DNA of 11,117 nt from positions 2,775 to 13,891 of the forward strand of contig PKZR01000210.1 in the NCBI GenBank assembly GCA_003133815.1. The letters run 5' to 3'. Each line of letters opens with the position of its first letter. Position 1 is the first letter of the stretch. Made by a program: the position numbers and the translations under genes. Shown one piece after another: positions 6,514-11,117 of the stretch. The stretch comes from Limisphaerales bacterium (GTDB taxonomy: Bacteria; Verrucomicrobiota; Verrucomicrobiia; Limisphaerales; UBA11358). Under the pieces are notes generated by a model. It searched no databases. It saw nothing but the letters and a program-made list of their open reading frames with translations, and was not told where the DNA came from.

Positions 6514-7683
6514 GTGCGCGTCACCCACGTCATCACACGGCTCGTCATTGGCGGCGCCCAGGAAAACACCGTTGATACCATAAACGGACTGCGTGCAAAA
6601 GCCGGCCTCGAAGTAAAATTAATTTCGGGTCCCACGATCGGACCGGAAGGATCATTGGAACCCAAAACAGCGAAAATCCCCGGCCTGCTGACGCTTGTTC
6701 CTGAACTTGTCCGCCCGGTTCATCCGTTGAAGGATTTCATTGCGCTGCGCAAGCTGGAAAAAATCCTTCGCGAACAAAAACCGGATATCGTCCACACGCA
6801 CAGCGGCAAGGCTGGCGTTCTCGGACGTCTTGCCGCGAAACGTGCTGGAGTCCCGATCATCATCCACACAATTCACGGCCCGTCATTTGGCGCGTTCCAA
6901 AATCAATTGAACAACATCATTTTCCGCGCTGCTGAAAAAAGGGCCGCGCGGGTCACCGACCATTTCATCGTCGTCGCCGAAGCGATGAGGAACCAATACC
7001 TCGCCGCCGGAATTGGAAGGCCTGAACAATACACAAAAATCTTCAGCGGCTTTGCTCTTAAACCATTTCTCGACGCAAAAAATGATTTGGAACTCCGCAA
7101 GGAACTCGGTTTCGCGCCGGACGATTTCATTGTCGGCAAAATCGCGCGGCTGTTTAAGCTCAAGGGCCACGATGATTTGTTCGCTGCAGCGCCCAAGATC
7201 ATCCTGCGAAATCCAAAAATCAAGTTCCTGCTCGTCGGCGACGGCGAATGGCGCACGCGTTTTGAAAATCTGGCCAGATCGCTCGGCCCCGGCAAACATT
7301 TTGTCTTCACCGGCCTCGTGCCGCCAGCCGAAGTTCCGCGCTATGTTGGCATCATGGATGCGCTGGCGCACTTGTCGTTGCGCGAAGGGCTGCCTCGCGC
7401 ACTGCCGCAGGCTCTCTCAGCCGGCAAGCCTGTCGTCGCTTATGATTGTGACGGGGCTTGCGAAGTGTGTCTCGACGGCAAAACTGGGTTCTTGATTAGG
7501 CCCGGCAATTTGAAGAAATTGACCGAAAAAATAATCCTGCTCGCCAGCGACGACGTGTTGCGCCAAAAGCTTGGCCAGTCTGGTACGGACTTTGTCCGTG
7601 AATATTTTCCGGTCGAGAGAATGGTTGATTCCATCTGCGATTTGTATTTGAAACTGGCCGCCGAGCGCGGAATCCGTTTGTGA
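6514..7683 (+). CDS. Family 4 glycosyltransferase (GT-B fold)
   Basis: This 389-residue cytoplasmic GT-B enzyme probably adds a sugar from a nucleotide donor to a lipid-linked glycan. Seen in the sequence: the N-terminal acceptor-side loop RLVIGGAQENT (9-19); HTHSGKAGVLGRLAA (94-108); HTIHGPSFG (118-126); the linker and C-terminal domain beginning near 205 with GKIARLFKLKGH (208-219); LLVGDGEWR (239-247); and the donor-binding segment REGLPRALPQALSAGKPVV (290-308). In most GT4 enzymes this last motif is E-x7-E; here Glu291 is kept but the second Glu is Gln299. The start is GTG, chosen because it begins exactly at the first beta strand (MRVTHVITR); no clear ribosome binding site is visible. 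It lies 14 bp after the DUF2723 gene and its stop overlaps the next start, so translational coupling with the WecA-like gene is likely. Donor and acceptor are unknown. Confidence 0.93.
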   Translation: MRVTHVITRLVIGGAQENTVDTINGLRAKAGLEVKLISGPTIGPEGSLEPKTAKIPGLLTLVPELVRPVHPLKDFIALRKLEKILREQKPDIVHTHSGKAGVLGRLAAKRAGVPIIIHTIHGPSFGAFQNQLNNIIFRAAEKRAARVTDHFIVVAEAMRNQYLAAGIGRPEQYTKIFSGFALKPFLDAKNDLELRKELGFAPDDFIVGKIARLFKLKGHDDLFAAAPKIILRNPKIKFLLVGDGEWRTRFENLARSLGPGKHFVFTGLVPPAEVPRYVGIMDALAHLSLREGLPRALPQALSAGKPVVAYDCDGACEVCLDGKTGFLIRPGNLKKLTEKIILLASDDVLRQKLGQSGTDFVREYFPVERMVDSICDLYLKLAAERGIRL

Positions 7684-8675
7684 TGTTTCCATTCAACTTT
7701 TTCCTGGCAGCGTTTGCGGGCGCGTTTTTAACGACGCTGCTCGCGCTGCCACTGTGGCGAAAATGGTGTCTGCACACAAATCTTTTGGACGATCCGCGCG
7801 ATGGGAAAAATTATGACGCGCCCAAAATTCACAGCGGTGCCGTGCCCCTCGCTGGCGGATTCGCCGTTCTCACCGGCATATTGCTGCCACTGATTGCTGG
7901 GGCGGGTTTAATTCAATTTGGATTGATAAAAATATCCTTCGCCAATTTAATCGCCCACGGCTTGGAACGGCGCGGTGTTGAACTTGCCGTCATCGCCCTC
8001 GGCGCAATCGCCATCACGATTCTTGGTTGGTTCGACGACAAACATGAACTAAAACCATTGCCAAAACTTCTCGGCCAGTTTCTCATTGCGCTCCTCGTTG
8101 CCCTTACATGCAAACGCATCACGCTGTTTGTCCACAGCGAAGCTTTCAGCTACGCCGTCACCATCCTCTGGCTGCTCACCGTCATCAACGCCTTCAATTT
8201 CATGGACAACATGAACGGCCTTTGCGCGGGTGTCGGCGCGATTGGCGCTTTCATCTTTGCGCTCATCGCCGCTGCGAACGGCGAATATCTGGTTGCCATC
8301 ACCGGCTTTCTGATGTGCGGAGCGCTGGCCGGCTTTCTGCCTTGGAACTTTCCGAACGCCCGCGCGTTTCTTGGCGACGCCGGCAGCCACCTGATCGGCT
8401 ACCTGCTTGCTGTGATGGCGATTCTGCCGCATTTTTACACCAAACAAAATCTGCGGCCGTTCGCCGTATTGGCACCGCTGTTTGTGCTGGCCATTCCCCT
8501 GATCGACATTGCGCAAGTCAGCCTGCTCCGCACTTTCAATAAAAAGCCGTTCTGGATTGGCGACACCAATCACCTCTCGCACCGGCTCACGCGCGTCGGT
8601 TTGAACCGCACCCGCGCCGTGCTGCTGCTCTGGCTCTTCGCCACGATGATTGGTGCAGTCGCGTGCTGGCTTTGA
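7683..8675 (+). CDS. WecA/MraY-like polyprenyl-phosphate sugar-1-phosphate transferase
   Basis: This 330-residue integral membrane enzyme has about ten hydrophobic segments. The family transfers a sugar-1-phosphate, often GlcNAc-1-P, from a UDP-sugar to undecaprenyl phosphate, starting lipid-linked glycan assembly. Seen in the sequence: DDPRDGKNYDAPKIHSG.VPLAGG (36-59), the metal-site pair GWFDDK (115-120), NAFNFMDNMNGL (169-180), FLGDAGSHLIGYLLA (229-243) and the cytoplasmic histidine loop DTNHLSHRL (294-302). The familiar DGxNGL-type motif reads DNMNGL, with Asn176 in place of the usual Gly. The ATG at 7683 shares one base with the GT4 stop (TGATG), typical of coupled translation; a GTG three bases earlier is an alternative. 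The DTNHLSHRL loop looks more like WecA/TagO/WbpL than cell-wall MraY, and the GT4 neighbour supports an exopolysaccharide, O-antigen-like or glycoprotein glycan rather than peptidoglycan. Confidence 0.92.
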   Translation: MFPFNFFLAAFAGAFLTTLLALPLWRKWCLHTNLLDDPRDGKNYDAPKIHSGAVPLAGGFAVLTGILLPLIAGAGLIQFGLIKISFANLIAHGLERRGVELAVIALGAIAITILGWFDDKHELKPLPKLLGQFLIALLVALTCKRITLFVHSEAFSYAVTILWLLTVINAFNFMDNMNGLCAGVGAIGAFIFALIAAANGEYLVAITGFLMCGALAGFLPWNFPNARAFLGDAGSHLIGYLLAVMAILPHFYTKQNLRPFAVLAPLFVLAIPLIDIAQVSLLRTFNKKPFWIGDTNHLSHRLTRVGLNRTRAVLLLWLFATMIGAVACWL

Positions 8676-8682
8676 ATGGTTT

Positions 8683-8709
8683 TCTTTCGTGTCTTTCGTG
8701 TCTTTCGTG
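8683..8709 (+). repeat. Three perfect copies of a 9-bp tandem repeat
   Basis: The unit tctttcgtg occurs three times head to tail (8683-8691, 8692-8700, 8701-8709) in the 48-bp gap between the WecA-like gene and the ymdB-like gene. It ends 14 bp before the GTG start. Because the unit is 9 bp, it also reads as a Lys-Asp-Thr-type tripeptide repeat in the antisense frame, which explains part of a long spurious antisense frame here. Similar short intergenic tandem repeats are common in environmental bacterial genomes, so this is probably a dispersed repeat family rather than a gene-specific element. Confidence 0.9.
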
Positions 8710-8723
8710 GTTAGATTTTTCGG

Positions 8724-9509
8724 GTGAAAATTCTTTTTATCGGCGACATTGTCGGTAGCCCAGGTCGGCGCGCCGTCAAAGAAATTCTGCCCAAGCTGCG
8801 GCAATTGCTCGGACTCAACATCATCATCGCCAATGGCGAGAACTCCGCCGGCGGCAACGGTATCACGCCAGACATTGCGGCCGAACTGTTCAGTCACGGC
8901 GTGGATGCCATCACCACCGGCGACCATTTGTGGGATCAAAAAGAAGTCATGGAGCTGTTGCAAAACGAAAAGCGTTTTCTCCGTCCGCTGAATTATCCGC
9001 CCGGCACACCCGGCAAAGGCAGCGCGATTTTGAAAATCCGCGACCTGCCGCCCGTCGCCGTGATGAACGTCCAAGGCCGCACCTTCATGCAACCGCCGTT
9101 GGACAATCCGTTCACGCTCGCGCTCGATGAGGCGAAATGGCTGCGCCAGCATACGCCGATCATCTTCGTGGATTTTCACGCCGAGGCGACCTCGGAAAAA
9201 ATCGCGTTCGCGCGGATGCTCGACGGCCAGGTCAGCGCCGTCGTCGGCACGCACACGCATGTGCAGACGGCGGACGAGCAGATTTTCCCCGGCGGCACGG
9301 CGTATCTGACCGACGCCGGCTTCACCGGCCCGCATGAAAGCGTTTTGGGCCGCGAAATCCAGCCGGTGCTCGCGCGTTTCCGCACGTGCATGCCGCAACG
9401 ATTTGAAGTCGCGCGCAACGACGTGAAGCTGCAAGGCGCGGTGGTTGCAATTGACAATGCCAGCGGCAACGCGGTGAACATCCAGCGCGTGAGTGAAAAT
9501 CTTATTTGA
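8724..9509 (+). CDS. YmdB-like metallophosphoesterase (TIGR00282 family)
   Basis: This 261-residue protein belongs to the calcineurin-like phosphoesterase group that includes Bacillus YmdB, a 2',3'- and 3',5'-cyclic-nucleotide phosphodiesterase affecting RNA turnover and biofilm behaviour. Metal-site motifs seen: GDIVGSPGR with Asp8, NGENSAGG with Glu39 and Asn40, TGDHLWD at 65-71 with His68, DFHAEATSEK with His152, and GTHTHVQTADE with His177 and His179. The family normally has TGNHxWD; here the metal-bridging Asn67 is replaced by Asp. Length is normal. The GTG start is fixed by the first beta strand (MKILFIGD) and the tandem repeat immediately upstream. The gene is 48 bp downstream of the WecA-like gene on the same strand and probably ends the operon. 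The substrate in this organism is not shown by the sequence. Confidence 0.93.
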   Translation: MKILFIGDIVGSPGRRAVKEILPKLRQLLGLNIIIANGENSAGGNGITPDIAAELFSHGVDAITTGDHLWDQKEVMELLQNEKRFLRPLNYPPGTPGKGSAILKIRDLPPVAVMNVQGRTFMQPPLDNPFTLALDEAKWLRQHTPIIFVDFHAEATSEKIAFARMLDGQVSAVVGTHTHVQTADEQIFPGGTAYLTDAGFTGPHESVLGREIQPVLARFRTCMPQRFEVARNDVKLQGAVVAIDNASGNAVNIQRVSENLI

Positions 9510-9665
9510 AACATTGGCCAGCATCGCTTTTGCAAACTACTAAAAAGAAGCGCGTGAGGTAAAACCACGCCGGAAAATCATATGGCTTCAAGAGCAGTGA
9601 TGGTCGGAATTCAAATTTCCGCATTGCTTTTTAGACGCATAGCGGGCAAAATTAATTTCTAATGT

Positions 9666-9743
9666 CGGGGCGTAGCGTAGTCTGGCTAGCGCGCTTGGTT
9701 CGGGTCCAAGAGGTCGTGAGTTCGAATCTCACCGCCCCGACCA
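9666..9743 (+). tRNA. tRNA-Pro (anticodon CGG)
   Basis: A full cloverleaf can be drawn by hand. The acceptor stem cggggcg (9666-9672) pairs with cgccccg (9733-9739), the discriminator is A9740, and CCA is encoded at 9741-9743. The D-stem is gcgt (9675-9678) with gcgc (9689-9692). The anticodon stem cttgg (9694-9698) pairs with ccaag (9706-9710) around the loop ttcgggt, giving anticodon CGG at 9701-9703 and G37. The T-stem gtgag (9716-9720) pairs with ctcac (9728-9732) around ttcgaat. The C1-G72 first pair is typical of bacterial tRNA-Pro. The variable loop is aggtc, so G46, the residue methylated by TrmB, is present. A weak promoter-like TTGCTT (9624-9629) with an AT-rich block at 9648-9657 precedes it. 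Confidence 0.97.
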
Positions 9744-9780
9744 TTTGTTAAAATTCGGATTTTCGATTGCGGAGTGTGGG

Positions 9781-10386
9781 ATGGAAATTCAAGACAATCT
9801 CATTGTTGCGCTCCATTCCATCGTCGAGCCGCTGGACTTGGCTGAACTCTTTCCTAAAAGGCAGCCGCTTGAAGTGGAACTCGGCTGCGGCGACGCTTCG
9901 TTCCTCGTCGAATACGCGCACCGAAACTCTGAAATAAATTTTATAGGCGTCGAGCGGCTGCTCGGGCGCATTACCAAACTCGACCGCAAAGGCCGTCGCG
10001 CTGTATTGAACAATCTGCGCGGGGTGAGAATTGAATCATCCTACTTTTTGCAATATCTGCTGCCGAAAAATTCCATATCCGCGCTGCACATTTATTTCCC
10101 CGACCCGTGGCCGAAAAAGCGTCACCGCAAAAACCGCCTCATCAACGAAGTTTTCCCCGCGCTCGCCCGTGTCGCACTTGCACCTTGCGGCAAAGTTTAT
10201 CTGCGAACGGACGACGCGGATTATTTCGCGCAAATGAAGGAAGTTTTTGGGTCGGACAAAAATTTCAGGGAAATCCTAACACCACCAGAACTGGCGGAAC
10301 TACCCACGGACTTCGAGCGGGATTTTAACGCGCGCGGCATCCATACTCTGCGCGCAGCGTATCAAATAATGCTGCAGCCAACCTGA
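9781..10386 (+). CDS. trmB: tRNA (guanine-N7-)-methyltransferase TrmB
   Basis: This 201-residue SAM-dependent enzyme makes N7-methylguanosine at position 46 of tRNA variable loops. Seen in the sequence: the SAM loop EVELGCGDASFLVEYA (31-46), FIGVER (54-59), the family signature HIYFPDPWPKKRHRKNRL (103-120), LRTDDADYF (141-149), and the C-terminal substrate segment TDFERDFNARGIHTL (176-190). The open frame extends upstream to a TTG at 9745, two bases after the tRNA. The ATG at 9781 is preferred because GGAG at 9771-9774 gives a 6-nt Shine-Dalgarno spacing and the extra residues are low-complexity-like. The protein is slightly short for the family but complete in motifs. It lies 37 bp after a tRNA gene and may be read from the same transcript. 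Confidence 0.95.
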   Translation: MEIQDNLIVALHSIVEPLDLAELFPKRQPLEVELGCGDASFLVEYAHRNSEINFIGVERLLGRITKLDRKGRRAVLNNLRGVRIESSYFLQYLLPKNSISALHIYFPDPWPKKRHRKNRLINEVFPALARVALAPCGKVYLRTDDADYFAQMKEVFGSDKNFREILTPPELAELPTDFERDFNARGIHTLRAAYQIMLQPT

Positions 10387-10422
10387 GGAGGCTCATTTCA
10401 AAATCAACAGGTTGGAAATTGA

Positions 10423-10442
10423 CCGGGGCGTCGTCACCCCGG
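10423..10442. terminator. GC-rich hairpin between convergent genes, possible bidirectional terminator
   Basis: CCGGGG (10423-10428) and CCCCGG (10437-10442) form a perfect 6-bp stem around an 8-nt loop. It lies in the 69-bp gap between the 3' ends of trmB (+) and the YvlD-like gene (minus strand), where a shared terminator is expected. No strong T-run follows on the + strand; on the minus strand only a weak tcaattt follows. A factor-dependent or weak intrinsic terminator is therefore the cautious reading. Confidence 0.4.
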
Positions 10443-10455
10443 CTGCTGCGGGAAA

Positions 10456-10932
10456 TCACACGTCAATCACCGGCTTATCATCGTCATCGTTGGATTTCTT
10501 TTGCGGCGGCGGGCGGCGCTGGATGTTTACGCTCGCGCGGGCATTGCCGGTCAGAACGTTCAGCGCAATCGAAATAATGCTGATGATGGCCGCGCCCGCG
10601 AATGCGTAGCCAAACGTGTCCACCGTGAAATGCGGCGACATCAGCGCGCCGACGACATAAAGCAGCAGCGCGTTGATGACAAATGTAAAAAGCCCGAGCG
10701 TGAAAATCAGCAGCGGCAGCGCGATGAGCATCAAGATCGGACGGACAAATGCGTTGAGAAGACCGAGCAGGAAAGCCGCGAAAAGCAAATCCTTCGGCGT
10801 TCCATAGCTGATATGGCCGTGGAGCAACTCAACAGCCACCGCCACCGCGAGGGTGTTGATGGCCCAGCTTTTTAGAAACTGCACAAGTTTTTTTGTTCCC
10901 GGCTGCATATTGCACAATAATAACAGTGTCAT
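10456..10932 (-). CDS. YvlD/phage-holin-4-2 family (PF04020) membrane protein
   Basis: This small polytopic membrane protein reads on the minus strand. Seen in the sequence (158 residues from the chosen start): hydrophobic segments at about 20-38, 47-63, 65-80, 83-98 and 106-126; the hallmark LLGLLNAFVRPIL (55-67) and FTLGLFTFVINALLL (77-91) of the PF04020 family; and a polar tail rich in Pro, Lys and Asp after about 130. Despite the 'holin' name, most members are chromosomal envelope proteins of unclear role, such as Bacillus YvlD. Starts are ambiguous: the frame opens at 11004, but that leaves only 9 bp to the divergent gene. ATG at 10932 has GAGG with an 8-nt spacing; ATG at 10908 would give 150 residues and a length nearer the family norm. 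The gene is convergent with trmB and divergent from the secreted protein gene. Confidence 0.85.
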   Translation of the reverse strand: MTLLLLCNMQPGTKKLVQFLKSWAINTLAVAVAVELLHGHISYGTPKDLLFAAFLLGLLNAFVRPILMLIALPLLIFTLGLFTFVINALLLYVVGALMSPHFTVDTFGYAFAGAAIISIISIALNVLTGNARASVNIQRRPPPQKKSNDDDDKPVIDV

Positions 10933-10946
10933 CCAGCTTGCCTCAG

Positions 10947-10959
10947 TTTTCGTCGAAAA
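10947..10959. promoter_or_regulatory. 13-bp near-perfect palindrome in a divergent intergenic region
   Basis: TTTTCG-T-CGAAAA lies between the starts of the YvlD-like gene (minus strand) and the secreted protein gene (+ strand). Six-base arms around one central base suit a dimeric DNA-binding protein better than an RNA hairpin. The position between divergent starts fits an operator, but this is a single short site with no second copy in the window in the same form. Confidence 0.3.
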
Positions 10960-11013
10960 ACAAGAATCCATTTTTTTGTGGACTCGGCCCGCTGAGTGTT
11001 TCAATTTGATTTT

Positions 11014-11117
11014 ATGAAACCCATCACATCACTTCTCGCGGCCGCTACCGGTTTTCTTTTCATTACCAACGCGTTTTCCCAGGGCGTCGTCGCACCTGCC
11101 GCAACGCTCCAAAAGCT
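11014..11117 (+). CDS. Secreted protein, N-terminus only; possibly SMP-30/gluconolactonase-like (3' truncated)
   Basis: Only the first 34 codons are in the window. They encode a clear Sec signal peptide: a lysine at position 2, a hydrophobic core at about 6-18, and a NAFSQ end suggesting cleavage near residue 22. The mature start, GVVAPAATLQK, is reminiscent of exported SMP-30/gluconolactonase-like proteins of planctomycete and verrucomicrobial genomes, where a similar APGA.LEKL segment precedes the first beta-propeller blade. That match is short and from memory, so it is only a hint. The ATG at 11014 directly follows an AT-rich stretch; no clear ribosome binding site is visible. It is divergent from the YvlD-like gene, with 81 bp between the chosen starts. 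Confidence 0.6.
   Translation, partial: MKPITSLLAAATGFLFITNAFSQGVVAPAATLQK

Noticed and set aside
8049..9524. A 491-codon open frame on the minus strand across the WecA-like and ymdB-like genes
   Set aside because: It is antisense to two genes with complete family motifs, shows no domain, is rich in Arg, Asp and Glu as expected of GC-biased shadows, and contains a Lys-Asp-Thr repeat explained by the 9-bp tandem repeat.
9552..9570. Hairpin GCGTG/CACGC after the ymdB-like gene as an intrinsic terminator
   Set aside because: The stem is short with an interrupted inner part and is followed by cggaaaatca rather than a T-run.
9624..9657. A -35/-10 promoter for the tRNA
   Set aside because: TTGCTT is a fair -35, but no good TATAAT-like hexamer lies at the right distance; kept only as a remark in the tRNA entry.
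10456..10932. Reading the PF04020 protein as evidence for a prophage
   Set aside because: The holin name is historical. No phage genes surround it, and YvlD-type proteins are common chromosomal envelope proteins.

Overview
The window looks like a chromosomal segment of an uncultured Verrucomicrobiota bacterium, probably near Pedosphaera/Limisphaerales. This is inferred from three things: the style of the DUF2723-TPR protein, the frequent GTG starts with few Shine-Dalgarno sequences, and the short tandem and dispersed repeats between genes. No database search was possible, so the lineage is a reasoned guess. Apart from the last complete gene, all genes lie on the + strand. I see no CRISPR array, transposase, integrase or phage structural gene.

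Layout. Positions 1-441 hold the 3' end of a polyprenol-phosphate mannose synthase-like GT2 enzyme. Three small genes follow: an NADPH-dependent FMN reductase (480-1040), an exported Bcp-type peroxiredoxin (1054-1587) and an orphan three-span membrane protein (1613-1978). A 410-bp gene-free stretch (1979-2388) is bracketed by a perfect 16-bp direct repeat and contains two 14-bp repeats spaced exactly 21 bp apart. The next block is tightly packed and probably co-transcribed: a TrmA/RlmD-family RNA methyltransferase (2389-3567), a 970-residue DUF2723/TPR membrane protein (3587-6499), a GT4 glycosyltransferase (6514-7683), a WecA/MraY-like sugar-phosphate transferase (7683-8675) and a YmdB-like metallophosphoesterase (8724-9509), the last preceded by a 9-bp x3 tandem repeat. 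A tRNA-Pro(CGG) (9666-9743) and trmB (9781-10386) follow. A convergent YvlD/PF04020 membrane protein (10456-10932, minus strand) and a divergently transcribed secreted protein cut off at the window edge (11014 onward) complete it.

How the genes fit together. The centre of the window is an envelope-glycan cassette: a lipid-linked initiating transferase (WecA-like), a cytoplasmic GT4 that could extend the glycan, and a GT-C-like DUF2723 protein that may act on the outer face of the membrane. The polyprenol-phosphate mannose synthase at the left edge could supply a lipid-linked sugar donor. DUF2723 is the family of the eukaryotic O-mannosyltransferase TMEM260, so a protein or polymer mannosylation route is a reasonable hypothesis. 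However, the acidic DSGE-like motif of the family appears degenerate here. The other recognisable theme is RNA metabolism: the RNA uracil methyltransferase, TrmB, the tRNA and YmdB.

No wholly new defence or mobile system is evident. The most promising leads are the degenerate DUF2723-TPR protein with its glycosyltransferase neighbours, and the structured 1979-2388 intergenic element.
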